From positions 85,999 through 149,998 of the forward strand of contig NZ_JAKUVC010000009.1 of the NCBI RefSeq assembly GCF_026781265.1: DNA of 64,000 nucleotides, given 5' to 3'. Shown one piece after another: positions 1 to 9,026 of this stretch. A program made the translations under genes and the position numbers. Source of the stretch: Streptococcus sanguinis. Lineage in GTDB: Bacteria > Bacillota > Bacilli > Lactobacillales > Streptococcaceae. Within the stretch, counting starts at the first letter, position 1. Every line of letters starts with the position of its first letter. Under the pieces are notes generated by a model. It was not told the DNA's origin. It saw only the letters and a list, made by a program, of their open reading frames with translations, and ran no database searches.

Positions 1-163
1 TTTGAGGAGCTTTGCGCTCAGTCTTTGCCAGAGAAAAGGCTGGGAAGGCGATATCACCAAGTTCAGAGCTCTTTGGCTGCTCCAATAAATTTAAAATAGC
101 GTCTTGATCAAGGCTGTCAATAACCTTGGCCAATTCGCCGGCAATCAACTGTTTGTTATCCAT
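1..163 (-). CDS. argS: arginyl-tRNA synthetase, N-terminal fragment
   Basis: The minus strand starts with ATG at 163 and reads [16 protein letters not shown], then a segment ending [12 protein letters not shown] before the window edge. This is the N-terminal additional domain typical of arginyl-tRNA synthetase, which charges tRNA-Arg in the cytoplasm. Only about 54 residues are inside the window, so the catalytic HIGH and KMSKS motifs cannot be seen. A good ribosome site (AAGGAG) sits just upstream of the start. It is divergent from argR, an arrangement I also remember from pneumococcus. Confidence 0.9.
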   Translation of the reverse strand, partial: MDNKQLIAGELAKVIDSLDQDAILNLLEQPKSSELGDIAFPAFSLAKTERKAPQ

Positions 164-463
164 ATTTGCTCCTTTGTGTCTTTTGTTATTATTTTATCAC
201 ATTTTTCAAGGAATCTTCAATTTTTTTGGGAATAATTTTTGGGCTAATAGGAATTTTTCTGATATAATAAGAGGGATAAGAACCTGTATTTATAGATGAG
301 TTTCCCATCTAAAAGCTTCCTTCCCTGACACTCTTGGTTAAAGTTTTTTGTTTATTCTCAGTATTCCTGCAAATCTTTGCCTAGATTGATGGAGAAGCAG
401 CCTTTGATCGGATGAAGTGCCCTTCATGAATACAGCTTCTAATTATTCAATAATGAGGTAAAA
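164..463. promoter_or_regulatory. argS/argR divergent promoter region with long argR leader
   Basis: This is about 300 bases without a gene. The leftward argS promoter reads -35 TTGAAG (215-220 complement), an 18-base spacer and an extended -10 TGATAAAAT (TAAAAT at 191-196 complement). The rightward argR promoter has an extended -10 TGATATAAT (TATAAT at 263-268) and no good -35. The argR leader is therefore close to 190 nt. It contains two small hairpins: AGATG (294-298) with CATCT (306-310), and ATGAAG (412-417) with CTTCAT (422-427). No complete ARG box was recognised. Confidence 0.6.
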
Positions 464-901
464 ATGAGAAAGAATGACCGTCATCAGTTAGTCAAAACGA
501 TGATTAAGGAAGAAAAGCTAGGAACGCAAAAGGAGATTCAGGATCGTCTGGAAGCGCAAGGGATTTATGTAACGCAGACTACCCTGTCGCGTGACCTCCG
601 TGAAATTGGCCTGACCAAGGTTAAGAAGAAGGGGCTGACTTATTATGTTTTGGCGCATGAGACTGAAGAGATTGATTTGATAGAGTTTTTAGCCAAGCAT
701 GTGGAGAGTGTAGCCAGAGCCGAGTTTAGTCTGGTTCTTCGTACTGAGCTGGGCGAGGCAACAGTGCTGGCCAATGTCGTGGATAGCTCGCTGGATAGCC
801 GTATTTTGGGAACCGTTGCAGGTGCTAATACTCTTTTAGTGGTTTGCCGGGATCAGGTAGCTGCTCAGGAGATTGAGGAGCAAATACAGGAAGTAATGTA
901 A
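464..901 (+). CDS. argR: arginine repressor ArgR/AhrC family
   Basis: The 145-residue product has the usual ArgR length. An N-terminal winged helix (about residues 1-70) includes TQTTLSRDLREIGLTK, the DNA-recognition part. A C-terminal oligomerisation and arginine-binding domain carries ILGTVAGANTLLVV. ArgR proteins bind ARG boxes as arginine-loaded hexamers to control arginine synthesis or the arginine deiminase pathway. AGGTAA precedes the ATG. The gene sits between argS and mutS and has its own extended -10 promoter far upstream. Streptococci often carry several ArgR paralogues; which one this is cannot be told from the sequence alone. Confidence 0.93.
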   Translation: MRKNDRHQLVKTMIKEEKLGTQKEIQDRLEAQGIYVTQTTLSRDLREIGLTKVKKKGLTYYVLAHETEEIDLIEFLAKHVESVARAEFSLVLRTELGEATVLANVVDSSLDSRILGTVAGANTLLVVCRDQVAAQEIEEQIQEVM

Positions 902-978
902 GAATCACAGTTTTTTAGGAAAAATGGAGAGGTTTGAGACGGATGTCCTGACCTCGTTTGTTTTTAGAAAGGATAGAG

Positions 979-3528
979 ATGGCAGTAGAAAAGTTATCGC
1001 CAGGCATGCAGCAGTATTTGGATATCAAAAAGGACTATCCAGATGCTTTCTTGCTCTTTCGGATGGGGGATTTCTATGAGTTGTTTTATGATGATGCGGT
1101 CAATGCCGCCCAGATTTTAGAGATTTCCCTCACCAGCCGCAATAAAAATGCAGAAAATCCTATTCCCATGGCTGGAGTTCCCTATCATTCGGCACAGCAG
1201 TATATTGATGTTTTGGTCGAATCAGGCTATAAGGTAGCAATTGCGGAGCAGATGGAAGACCCCAAAGAAGCCAAGGGAGTTGTTAAGCGGGAGGTCGTTC
1301 AGGTTATCACACCGGGAACGGTGGTGGATTCCAGTAAGCCGGACTCTGCTAATAACTTTCTGGTGGCTCTGGATTACTCAGACGGCCTCTATGGTCTGGC
1401 TTATATGGACTTGGTGACCGGTGAGTTTCAGGTGACCAGTCTAGAGGACTTTGCCTTGGCCTGCGGGGAAATCCGCAATTTGAAAGCTAGGGAAGTGGTG
1501 CTGGGCTATGCCTTGCCAGAAGCTGAGGAGCAGATTCTAGCTGGACAGATGAATCTTTTACTGTCCTATGTGCAGACGGCCTTGGACGATGTCCAGCTGC
1601 TGGGCGAGGATCTGTCTCCTATGGAACGTCAGGCAGCGGGGAAACTGCTGGAGTATGTGAACCGGACCCAGATGAGGGAGCTCAGCCATTTGAAGAAGGC
1701 TCAGCATTATGAAATCAAGGACTTTCTGCAAATGGACTATGCCACCAAGGCGAGTCTGGATTTGACAGAAAATGCTCGTTCAGGCAAGAAGCACGGCAGT
1801 CTTTATTGGCTGATGGACGAGACGAAGACGGCCATGGGGGGCCGTATGCTGCGCTCTTGGATTCAGCGTCCGCTGATTGATGAAGCGCGAATTAGCCAGC
1901 GACAGAATGTCGTCGAGGTTTTTCTGGATCATTTCTTTGAGCGGAGTGATTTGACGGAGAGCCTCAAGGGAGTCTATGATATCGAGCGGCTGGCTAGTCG
2001 GGTTTCTTTTGGCAAGACCAATCCCAAGGATCTGCTGCAGCTGGCAGCTACATTGGGCAATGTGCCTCAGATTAAGGCTATCTTGCAAGGAATCGGCAGC
2101 CCGCATCTAGCTCGTTTGATTGAGGGATTGGATCCTATTCCAGAGTTGGCGGGCTTGATTAGCTCGGCTATTTCCCCGGATGCGCCCCATATCATCACCG
2201 AGGGAAATATCATTCGGACCGGTTTTGATGAGACCTTGGATCAGTATCGGCTTGTGCTGAGGGAGGGGACTGGCTGGATTGCAGAGCTGGAAGTTAAAGA
2301 ACGTGCCAACAGCGGCATCAGCAATCTGAAGATTGATTATAATAAAAAAGATGGTTACTATTTCCACGTGACCAATTCCCAGCTGGCTCATGTGCCTGGT
2401 CATTTCTTCCGCAAGGCGACCCTGAAAAATTCGGAGCGTTTCGGAACGGAGGAGCTGGCTCGGATTGAGGGAGAGATGCTGGAGGCGCGTGAAAAATCTG
2501 CTAATTTGGAATACGAAATTTTCATGCGGATTCGCGAGGAAGCTGGCAAATACATCCAGCGCTTGCAGGCCTTGGCACAAACGCTGGCAGCTGTAGATGT
2601 CCTGCAGAGCTTTGCTGCAGTAGCAGAACAACTGCATTTGGTGCGCCCTGTCTTTACTGCGGAGCGCCGTCTGCAGATTGAAAAAGGTCGGCATGCTGTT
2701 GTGGAAAAGGTCATGGGTGCCCAAAGCTACATTCCAAATAGTATTTTGCTAGATACAGAGACGGATATTCAGCTGATTACCGGGCCTAATATGAGCGGGA
2801 AATCAACTTATATGCGCCAGTTGGCTATCATCGTCATTATGGCACAGATGGGCTCTTATGTGCCTGCTCAGTCTGCAAGTTTGCCACTATTCGATGCGAT
2901 TTTCACTCGCATCGGTGCGGCAGATGATTTGGTGTCCGGCCAGTCCACCTTTATGGTGGAGATGATGGAGGCCAATCGAGCCATCCGACAGGCCAGCGAG
3001 CGCTCGCTCATTCTTTTTGATGAGCTGGGCCGTGGGACGGCGACTTACGATGGGATGGCCTTGGCTCAGGCTATTATCGAGCACATTCATCACTATACTG
3101 GGGCCAAAACCCTCTTTGCCACTCACTATCATGAGCTGACAGCCTTAGAGGGCAGTTTGGAGCATTTGGAAAATGTCCATGTGGCAACCTTGGAAAAGGA
3201 CGGGCAGGTGACTTTCCTGCATAAGATTGAGCCGGGTCCGGCTGACAAGTCCTACGGGATTCACGTGGCGAAGATTGCCGGACTTCCTGATAAATTGCTG
3301 GAGCGGGCGGATAGCATTTTGAGTCATTTGGAGAGTCAGGATACAGGACTAGGCTCAGATCTTCCTGCTACATCCAGACTGAAGCAGTCACGAGTAGCTG
3401 AGCAGAAGTCTCTTTTTGCAGAAGGAAGGGAACATCCAGTCCTGACTGAACTCCGAGACTTGGACATCTATAATATGACTCCCCTGGAAGTCATGGCGGC
3501 GGTAGCTGAGCTCAAGAAGAAGTTGTAA
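979..3528 (+). CDS. mutS: DNA mismatch repair ATPase MutS (HexA)
   Basis: The 849-residue product binds mismatches and starts mismatch repair with MutL. The start is ATG 979 ([13 protein letters not shown]), preceded by AGAAAGGA; an in-frame TTG at 958 would add seven unsupported residues. The mismatch-reading F-Y-E motif is at residues 32-34 in GDFYELF. Clamp and lever domains follow. The ATPase has Walker [10 protein letters not shown] at about residue 601, then the Walker B region [12 protein letters not shown] and the histidine of FATHYHEL. It is full length. It lies 77 bases after argR, and mutL is 1.1 kb further on, separated by an opposite-strand regulator pair. Confidence 0.98.
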   Translation: MAVEKLSPGMQQYLDIKKDYPDAFLLFRMGDFYELFYDDAVNAAQILEISLTSRNKNAENPIPMAGVPYHSAQQYIDVLVESGYKVAIAEQMEDPKEAKGVVKREVVQVITPGTVVDSSKPDSANNFLVALDYSDGLYGLAYMDLVTGEFQVTSLEDFALACGEIRNLKAREVVLGYALPEAEEQILAGQMNLLLSYVQTALDDVQLLGEDLSPMERQAAGKLLEYVNRTQMRELSHLKKAQHYEIKDFLQMDYATKASLDLTENARSGKKHGSLYWLMDETKTAMGGRMLRSWIQRPLIDEARISQRQNVVEVFLDHFFERSDLTESLKGVYDIERLASRVSFGKTNPKDLLQLAATLGNVPQIKAILQGIGSPHLARLIEGLDPIPELAGLISSAISPDAPHIITEGNIIRTGFDETLDQYRLVLREGTGWIAELEVKERANSGISNLKIDYNKKDGYYFHVTNSQLAHVPGHFFRKATLKNSERFGTEELARIEGEMLEAREKSANLEYEIFMRIREEAGKYIQRLQALAQTLAAVDVLQSFAAVAEQLHLVRPVFTAERRLQIEKGRHAVVEKVMGAQSYIPNSILLDTETDIQLITGPNMSGKSTYMRQLAIIVIMAQMGSYVPAQSASLPLFDAIFTRIGAADDLVSGQSTFMVEMMEANRAIRQASERSLILFDELGRGTATYDGMALAQAIIEHIHHYTGAKTLFATHYHELTALEGSLEHLENVHVATLEKDGQVTFLHKIEPGPADKSYGIHVAKIAGLPDKLLERADSILSHLESQDTGLGSDLPATSRLKQSRVAEQKSLFAEGREHPVLTELRDLDIYNMTPLEVMAAVAELKKKL

Positions 3529-3532
3529 AAAT

Positions 3533-3575
3533 AAAGAACAGACTTGTTAATGCTTCAAGTCTGTTCTTTTTATTT
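3533..3575. terminator. bidirectional terminator between mutS and the DUF3021 gene
   Basis: Perfect 14-base arms AAAGAACAGACTTG (3533-3546) and CAAGTCTGTTCTTT (3556-3569) are followed by T-rich sequence, with A-rich sequence on the other side. It can stop transcription from both converging genes. Confidence 0.9.
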
Positions 3576-3576
3576 C

Positions 3577-4047
3577 TCACGATTTGCCAGACAAACCGCT
3601 ATTGATTTTTTGAATGTTGCGATAGGTGTGGTAATAGATGGCGCCTGAAATAATTAGATAGATAAGGGTGAATTCCCCGACGGCAGTCAGTGTTAGGCTA
3701 AGTATTTTTTCTCTTGGGAAAAATCCAGCTAGATTAACCAATAGTGCAAAGGTCAGAATCATCACGCCATAGTGGCTAACGATGGAGCGCAGGATGCTCC
3801 ATTCTCTTTGGAAGAAGCTTCCACTCCATCTGAAAACAGCTCCCATGATAAACCAGATAAGCAGGCAGTAGAGCATGATGAGGGAAACATGGACATGGTG
3901 GCTCAAAAAGAAGTGGCCGATAGGAGAGCGAGGGTGCAGCGGTAGATAAGCTGGATTGTAAAAATAAGAAACAATCATGGAGAAGAAGAGACCGATGAAA
4001 ATCCCTACAATCCCTCCGAAAAAGAGTTCTTTAAGACGAGTTTTCAT
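3577..4047 (-). CDS. DUF3021-type four-helix membrane protein, partner of LytTR regulator
   Basis: This 156-residue protein is almost entirely hydrophobic, with about four transmembrane segments (roughly residues 10-28, 52-75, 90-110 and 122-142). It fits the DUF3021 family. Its ATG overlaps the stop of the upstream LytTR gene by four bases (ATGA), so the pair is translationally coupled. In S. mutans, LytTR regulators paired with a membrane inhibitor (HdrRM, BrsRM) form LytTR regulatory systems, and the membrane protein there restrains the regulator. The same role here is an inference from arrangement. The first residues, KTRLKELF, recur in the RDD-like protein at 6651-7172. Confidence 0.8.
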   Translation of the reverse strand: MKTRLKELFFGGIVGIFIGLFFSMIVSYFYNPAYLPLHPRSPIGHFFLSHHVHVSLIMLYCLLIWFIMGAVFRWSGSFFQREWSILRSIVSHYGVMILTFALLVNLAGFFPREKILSLTLTAVGEFTLIYLIISGAIYYHTYRNIQKINSGLSGKS

Positions 4048-4484
4048 AATTGCAACCTTTCTTTGATAGATTTGAGATAACGGCGGGACGAGTATATCTG
4101 ATCGCCGTTTTTCAGAAATATTTGAATCAGACCATTTGGAGTCAGCTTGAGGTGGCTGATTTGCCGGCTATTGATAATCTCCGACTGAGAAATCTGCAGG
4201 AAATAGTCCGGTAGGACCTGCATCAATTGATAAAGAGCTTGTTGAGCTCGATAGCTGTCTTTTGCTGTTCGGACCCGAACCCGACGATTTTCTGTATAGA
4301 CTCGGTGGATTTCCTTAGCATCCAGCAGATAGATTTCGTCTTCTTTCTTGACATGAATCTTGTCCTCTTTGCTTAGATGTTGAGCAAAATGGACCAATTC
4401 CTGAATACTTTCTGTCATGAGACGAGCCTCAATGCTAACGGAGTCTTCGGTAATTTGAGAATCGATTCTTAGCTTAACTTTCAT
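4044..4484 (-). CDS. LytTR-family transcriptional regulator (no receiver domain)
   Basis: The 146-residue product has a C-terminal LytTR DNA-binding domain (about residues 45-146). Recognisable features are the strand DEIYLLDAKEIHRVYTENRRVRVRT, cited here only in part as EIYLLDAKEI, then FLQISQSEIINSRQI and YSSRRYLKSIKE. The N-terminal 40 residues are not a response-regulator receiver, so control must come from another partner, probably the co-encoded membrane protein. The start is ATG 4484 with GGAGGAAG upstream. The pair lies on the opposite strand to the mismatch repair genes. Target genes are unknown; members of this type commonly control their own operon and sometimes bacteriocins or competence. 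Confidence 0.88.
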   Translation of the reverse strand: MKVKLRIDSQITEDSVSIEARLMTESIQELVHFAQHLSKEDKIHVKKEDEIYLLDAKEIHRVYTENRRVRVRTAKDSYRAQQALYQLMQVLPDYFLQISQSEIINSRQISHLKLTPNGLIQIFLKNGDQIYSSRRYLKSIKERLQL

Positions 4485-4631
4485 AACTTCCTCCTTTCAC
4501 CTTTATTAAACCGCAACTTGGCAGCGAAAACAAGCCCTTTTGACCATGTGGCAGTTATTTGTGTCTATCTGGTTTGTCTTGTGAACAGAGTGGTTGAGAA
4601 AAGGCTGCTTTCTGATAGAAAGAGCCCAATG

Positions 4632-4640
4632 TGTTATAAT
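4632..4640 (+). promoter_or_regulatory. mutL extended -10 promoter
   Basis: TGTTATAAT at 4632-4640 is an extended -10 element (TATAAT at 4635-4640), 28 bases before the mutL ATG. No convincing -35 box is present, which is normal for this promoter type. Confidence 0.7.
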
Positions 4641-4668
4641 AGATAGCAGAACAAATACGGAGAAAAAG

Positions 4669-6615
4669 ATGTCAAAAATTATCGAACTTCCAGAAATTCT
4701 AGCCAATCAGATTGCGGCCGGCGAGGTCATTGAGCGGCCTAGCAGTGTGGTCAAGGAGCTAGTGGAAAATTCAATTGATGCGGGTGCAAGCCAGATTACC
4801 ATCGAAATCGAGGAGGCTGGACTCAAGAGCATTCAGGTGACGGATAATGGTGAGGGCATAGACCACGAAGATGTCCCTCTGGCTCTTCGACGCCATGCTA
4901 CCAGTAAAATCAAGAAGCAGGCGGATCTCTTTCGGATTCGGACGCTGGGGTTTCGTGGTGAGGCCATTCCTTCCATTGCTTCTGTCTCGCGTTTTACCAT
5001 TGAAACAGCGACCGAATCTGGCCAACACGGGACTCTACTGGTTGCCCAGGGTGGCGAGATCGAAGAGCATGAGCCTACTAGCAGTCCGGTAGGAACGAAA
5101 ATCAAGATAGAAGATCTCTTCTTTAATACTCCAGCTCGGCTCAAGTATATGAAGAGCCAGCAGGCAGAGCTATCCCATATCGTTGATGTGATTAATCGGC
5201 TTAGTCTGGCTCATCCAGAAGTGGCTTTCACCCTTATCAGTGACGGCCGCGAAATGACACGGACTGCCGGCAGTGGCAATCTGCGTCAGGCTATTGCAGG
5301 AATCTATGGTCTGGCAACAGCCAAGAAAATGGTGGAAATTTCTTCTTCAGATCTGGACTTTGAGGTGAGCGGCTATGTCAGCTTGCCTGAGCTGACTCGC
5401 GCCAATCGGAATTATATTACGATCCTCATTAATGGCCGCTATATTAAGAATTTCCTGCTCAATCGTGCTATTTTGGATGGCTACGGCAGCAAGCTGATGG
5501 TAGGACGCTTTCCACTCGCGGTCATCAATATTCAGATTGATCCCTATCTGGCTGATGTCAATGTCCATCCGACCAAGCAAGAGGTGCGGATTTCTAAAGA
5601 ACGGGAACTCATGGCCTTGATTTCGCAAGCCATTGCGACCAGTCTCAAGGTGCAAGACCTTATCCCGGATGCTTTGGAAAATCTAGCCAAATCAACTGTT
5701 AAACGTGCCAATAAGCCTGAACAGACCAGTCTTCCGCTGAAAGAAAATCGCCTCTATTACGATAAGGAGAAGAATGATTTCTTCCTCAAGCCACAGGTGG
5801 CCGAGCAGCAGCTATCCTTTGAAGAATCAGCGGAACCTGTTCATGAAGCGACAGATGAAAAAGCAGAACCGCCACAACCGACTTCAGTCAAATTTGCAGA
5901 GAGAAAGCTGGCCAGCTATAACCAACTAGACCATCCAGAGCTGGATCAAGCCAGTCTGGAGCGGGCTGTGGATAAGTTGGAACAGGAAGAGAAGTCAAGC
6001 TTCCCAGAGTTAGAATATTTCGGCCAGATGCATGGCACTTATCTATTTGCTCAGGGCAAGGGAGGTCTTTACATTATTGACCAGCATGCTGCTCAAGAGC
6101 GGGTCAAGTATGAGTATTATCGGGAGAAGATTGGGGATGTGGACAATAGCCAGCAGCAGCTCTTGGTGCCTTATATCTTTGAATTTCCAGCGGACGAAAT
6201 GCTGCGAATCAAGCAGCGGATGGAGCTGTTAGAAGACGCTGGCATCTTTTTAGAAGAGTACGGAGCCAACCAGTTTATCCTCCGTGAACATCCCATTTGG
6301 TTCAAAGAAGAGGAGATTGAGGCCGGCATCTATGAAATGTGTGATATGCTTCTCCTGACCAAGGAAGTTTCCATTAAGAAATATCGAGCAGAGCTAGCCA
6401 TTATGATGAGCTGCAAACGCTCCATCAAGGCCAATCACAGTCTGGATGACTACTCTGCACGTGACTTACTCTTTCAGCTGTCCCAGTGTGACAATCCTTA
6501 CAACTGCCCACACGGTCGGCCGGTCTTGGTCAACTTTACCAAGTCAGATATGGAAAAAATGTTCCGCCGCATTCAGGAAAATCATACTAGCTTGCGGGAG
6601 TTAGGAAAATACTAA
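4669..6615 (+). CDS. mutL: DNA mismatch repair protein MutL (HexB)
   Basis: The 648-residue product couples MutS recognition to downstream repair. The N-terminal GHKL ATPase shows [29 protein letters not shown] and RGFRGEA-like [13 protein letters not shown] variable acidic linker spans about residues 350-440. The C-terminal domain contains the endonuclease motif [20 protein letters not shown] and the metal-binding CPHGRP, as expected in bacteria without MutH. The chosen start, MSKIIELPE, fits the family and follows GGAGAAAAAG; an upstream in-frame TTG at 4594 lies before the promoter and is rejected. Confidence 0.97.
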   Translation: MSKIIELPEILANQIAAGEVIERPSSVVKELVENSIDAGASQITIEIEEAGLKSIQVTDNGEGIDHEDVPLALRRHATSKIKKQADLFRIRTLGFRGEAIPSIASVSRFTIETATESGQHGTLLVAQGGEIEEHEPTSSPVGTKIKIEDLFFNTPARLKYMKSQQAELSHIVDVINRLSLAHPEVAFTLISDGREMTRTAGSGNLRQAIAGIYGLATAKKMVEISSSDLDFEVSGYVSLPELTRANRNYITILINGRYIKNFLLNRAILDGYGSKLMVGRFPLAVINIQIDPYLADVNVHPTKQEVRISKERELMALISQAIATSLKVQDLIPDALENLAKSTVKRANKPEQTSLPLKENRLYYDKEKNDFFLKPQVAEQQLSFEESAEPVHEATDEKAEPPQPTSVKFAERKLASYNQLDHPELDQASLERAVDKLEQEEKSSFPELEYFGQMHGTYLFAQGKGGLYIIDQHAAQERVKYEYYREKIGDVDNSQQQLLVPYIFEFPADEMLRIKQRMELLEDAGIFLEEYGANQFILREHPIWFKEEEIEAGIYEMCDMLLLTKEVSIKKYRAELAIMMSCKRSIKANHSLDDYSARDLLFQLSQCDNPYNCPHGRPVLVNFTKSDMEKMFRRIQENHTSLRELGKY

Positions 6616-6629
6616 ACTGTATAGAAGAT

Positions 6630-6670
6630 CAAACAGCCCTAGTTATAGAACTAGAGCTGTTTTAAATTTT
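6630..6670. terminator. weak bidirectional hairpin after mutL
   Basis: AACAGCCCTAGTT and the reverse-complementary AACTAGAGCTGTT flank a short loop just after mutL. They are followed by TTTAAATTTTT and overlap the 3' end of the opposing RDD-like gene. This probably terminates both converging transcripts. Confidence 0.6.
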
Positions 6671-7172
6671 TGAGCTGAAGCTGTGTTCCAGTAAGCAAAT
6701 CAGCTGGATGTCGTTTGTCCTTGCGAAGCAATCCCATCAGCAGAAAGGTCAAGAAGAGAATCCCTGCTGAAGTTGACAAGAAAATTGACAGGGTGTCTGC
6801 TTGATAAGCACTTCGGATAGCTCCCATATGTCCCAACTGCCAAGGAAAAAATTTGATAGCTGAGCGCAAAAGACTGTGGGAAAGGCTCCTATGTTTGTAA
6901 ACCAACTGTAAACCTGCCCAACGTTTTCCAAAACTGCCTTTTCTATAGTCTAGCCAAGCAAAGATAATAGTTAGAGGCAGGACGGAGCTAGAAAAAGCCA
7001 AAAACTGGCTCTGGGCTTCAGTGAATGCAGGAATGCCCCCTAGAACCAGATTGTAAAATCCCATAGCTAGTAAAAAAAGAAAAATGAGGTAGCCTGAGAT
7101 GAAGAGCCAGTCGCCAAAGAGTTCTTTCAGACGAGTTTTGACTGGTATGGGATTGTCAGTTTTTAGTTTCAT
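6651..7172 (-). CDS. RDD-like membrane protein paired with XRE regulator
   Basis: The 173-residue product has three or four transmembrane segments, with the RDD-family pattern R-K/W-A-G-L-Q-L near [17 protein letters not shown] and a C-terminal [14 protein letters not shown] motif. The function is unknown. The start chosen is ATG 7172, inside the end of the upstream HTH gene (17-base overlap) and preceded by GAAGGTGC. A longer version beginning MMILRKK is possible but has no better ribosome site. KTRLKELF before the first membrane segment matches the start of the DUF3021 protein at 4047. Coupling to the HTH gene suggests a shared regulatory or stress role. Confidence 0.75.
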   Translation of the reverse strand: MKLKTDNPIPVKTRLKELFGDWLFISGYLIFLFLLAMGFYNLVLGGIPAFTEAQSQFLAFSSSVLPLTIIFAWLDYRKGSFGKRWAGLQLVYKHRSLSHSLLRSAIKFFPWQLGHMGAIRSAYQADTLSIFLSTSAGILFLTFLLMGLLRKDKRHPADLLTGTQLQLKNLKQL

Positions 7173-7659
7173 CTTTAGCACCTTCTTTCTTAAAATCATC
7201 AAGGCCTATAACCTTGTCCAAGTACTTTTCTTTAATCTTAAGAGCCTTGCTAATAGCCATTGCTGATGCGATTAAGAGGAAAAAGCTCAACCAGACCAGG
7301 GCAGTGAATTTTGCTGGAAAGCTAGAACCTGCGAAAAAGAGAAAGATAGCCAGAGCTGATACAAAAATATATAGAACCTGCCAGAAGCCATAAGATTTTA
7401 CTTCCTTGTAGTAGCGATTTTTTTCGTCTTCTGAGAGGACGGGTTTTATTTCCGGCTTATCGCTGTCTTCTAAAAGCAAATAATCTGTCGTCACTTGGAA
7501 AATCTTGCTCAGCTCTACAATTTTTTCGAGCTCTGGCAGCGCTTGGCCAGACTCCCACTTGGAAATGCTCTGGCGAGAGACATTGATCTGTTCAGCTAGC
7601 TTTTCTTGTGACCAGCCTTTTTCTTTTCTTAGTTCAAATAATTTATCAGCGAGTTTCAT
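7156..7659 (-). CDS. XRE-family transcriptional regulator with membrane segments
   Basis: The 167-residue product has an N-terminal Cro/C1 helix-turn-helix (residues 5-60; [20 protein letters not shown], then [12 protein letters not shown]). A linker follows, then two transmembrane segments at about 94-112 and 116-136 and a short charged tail. Membrane-tethered XRE regulators of this design are common next to small membrane proteins in Firmicutes. The DNA targets are unknown; its own promoter is a reasonable guess. The ATG at 7659 follows GGAGGC. It overlaps the RDD-like gene, forming a two-gene minus-strand unit between mutL and ruvA. Confidence 0.88.
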   Translation of the reverse strand: MKLADKLFELRKEKGWSQEKLAEQINVSRQSISKWESGQALPELEKIVELSKIFQVTTDYLLLEDSDKPEIKPVLSEDEKNRYYKEVKSYGFWQVLYIFVSALAIFLFFAGSSFPAKFTALVWLSFFLLIASAMAISKALKIKEKYLDKVIGLDDFKKEGAKDETKN

Positions 7660-7785
7660 CGTGACAGCCTCCTTTTCTTTGCTAACTCTATCCTAACAGC
7701 TTTTAGTTATCTTGAGAATACAGCTTCCTGTACATTTTGTCAACCGCTGGTTGCACTTCTGTTTGCAGTTTCTAGACAGAAAATA

Positions 7786-7794
7786 TGATATACT
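7786..7794 (+). promoter_or_regulatory. ruvA extended -10 promoter
   Basis: TGATATACT at 7786-7794 is an extended -10 element, 34 bases ahead of the ruvA ATG. Confidence 0.6.
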
Positions 7795-7828
7795 AGATAG
7801 GCAAAATGATACAAAAAGAAGGAAGATT

Positions 7829-8419
7829 ATGTACGAATATTTTAAAGGAATCATCAGCAAGATTACAGCCAAATACATTGTGTTGGAAGTCAACTCTATC
7901 GGCTATATTCTTCATGTAGCCAACCCCTATGCTTACTCAGGACATCTTCATCAGGAAGCCAAGGTTTATGTGCACCAGGTGGTGAGAGAAGATGCGGAGC
8001 TCCTGTACGGTTTTGCGACTGAGGAGGAGAAGCAACTCTTTCTCAGCTTGATTTCAGTCTCAGGTATCGGCCCAGTGTCTGCCCTGGCAATTATCGCGGC
8101 GGATGATAATGCTGGCTTAGTGCAAGCCATTGAGCAGAAAAACATCACCTACCTGACCAAGTTTCCTAAGATTGGCAAGAAAACAGCTCAGCAGATGGTG
8201 CTGGACTTGGAAGGCAAGGTAGTGGCGGCGGATGGTCTGGCAGAAAGCAAGGCACCTGTCCAGACTGTGGATAATCAGGAGCTGGAAGAAGCCATGGAAG
8301 CCATGCTGGCTCTGGGCTACAAAGCTGCTGAGCTCAAGAAAATCAAGAAATTCTTTGAAGGAACGACGGATACAGCAGAAAACTATATCAAGTCTGCTCT
8401 CAAGATGTTGGTGAAATAG
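7829..8419 (+). CDS. ruvA: Holliday junction DNA helicase subunit RuvA
   Basis: The 196-residue product is full length for RuvA, which binds Holliday junctions as a tetramer and loads RuvB. The N-terminal OB-fold is [20 protein letters not shown]. Two helix-hairpin-helix motifs follow ([15 protein letters not shown] and [19 protein letters not shown]), then a flexible linker and the C-terminal RuvB-binding helices ending [10 protein letters not shown]. The start at 7829 follows AAGGAAG; the reading frame open upstream to 7712 crosses the promoter and is not coding. tag follows after nine bases, so the two repair genes are co-transcribed. Confidence 0.97.
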   Translation: MYEYFKGIISKITAKYIVLEVNSIGYILHVANPYAYSGHLHQEAKVYVHQVVREDAELLYGFATEEEKQLFLSLISVSGIGPVSALAIIAADDNAGLVQAIEQKNITYLTKFPKIGKKTAQQMVLDLEGKVVAADGLAESKAPVQTVDNQELEEAMEAMLALGYKAAELKKIKKFFEGTTDTAENYIKSALKMLVK

Positions 8420-8428
8420 GAGAAAGCT

Positions 8429-9001
8429 ATGACCAAACGCTGCGGCTGGGTAAAAATGAACAACCCCTTGTATGTAGCCTATCATGATGAGGAGTGGGGC
8501 AAGCCCCTCCATGATGAACAGAAGTTATTTGAACTACTTTGCATGGAGACCTATCAGGCTGGACTTTCTTGGGAGACCATTCTGAATAAACGCCAGGCTT
8601 TTCGGGAAGCTTTTCATTTCTATGATGCTCAGAAAATTGCTCAGATGACAGATGCAGATCTAGATGGTTTGTTAGGCAATCCTGACATCATCCGTAACAA
8701 GATGAAAATTTATGCGACCAGGGCTAATGCCCAAGCTTTTTTGGCTGTTCAAAAGCAGTTTGGCTCTTTTAATGACTATATCTGGTCTTTTGTAGACTTC
8801 AAAACGATTGACAATCAAATTTTAAACTACAAGGAAGCTCCGACTAAAACAGAGCTATCAGAAACTATGTCCAAGGCGCTGAAAAAGCATGGCTTCAAGT
8901 TTGTCGGTCCTGTTTGTGTCTATTCATTCCTAGAAGCCGCTGGCCTCATCAATGACCATGAAAATGATTGTGACTTCAATCCACATAAAAATACCGTTTG
9001 A
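8429..9001 (+). CDS. tag: DNA-3-methyladenine glycosylase I
   Basis: The 190-residue product excises 3-methyladenine from alkylated DNA. RCGW at the start, YHDEEWG, and NDHENDC near the C-terminus supply the Cys and His residues that form the family's zinc site. METYQAGLSWETIL is the core signature. The start ATG 8429 follows AGGAGAAAG and lies nine bases after ruvA. The gene's last codons form part of a shared terminator with the opposing rgg gene. Confidence 0.95.
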   Translation: MTKRCGWVKMNNPLYVAYHDEEWGKPLHDEQKLFELLCMETYQAGLSWETILNKRQAFREAFHFYDAQKIAQMTDADLDGLLGNPDIIRNKMKIYATRANAQAFLAVQKQFGSFNDYIWSFVDFKTIDNQILNYKEAPTKTELSETMSKALKKHGFKFVGPVCVYSFLEAAGLINDHENDCDFNPHKNTV

Positions 9002-9026
9002 GAAAAACTCTCAACGGTATTTTTCA
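8987..9026. terminator. bidirectional terminator overlapping tag and rgg stop codons
   Basis: AAAATACCGTTTGAGA (8987-9002) pairs with TCTCAACGGTATTTTT (about 9009-9024). The arms include the stop codons of both tag (8999-9001) and the opposing rgg gene (9011-9013), so the genes share one compact terminator. Confidence 0.85.

Noticed and set aside
430..463. Possible ARG box just before argR (AATTATTCAATAAT region)
   Set aside because: Only part of the consensus is matched and there is no second box, so autoregulation cannot be claimed.
2107..2724. 205-residue open frame antisense to mutS
   Set aside because: It is inside an essential, well-conserved coding region and has no coding signals of its own.
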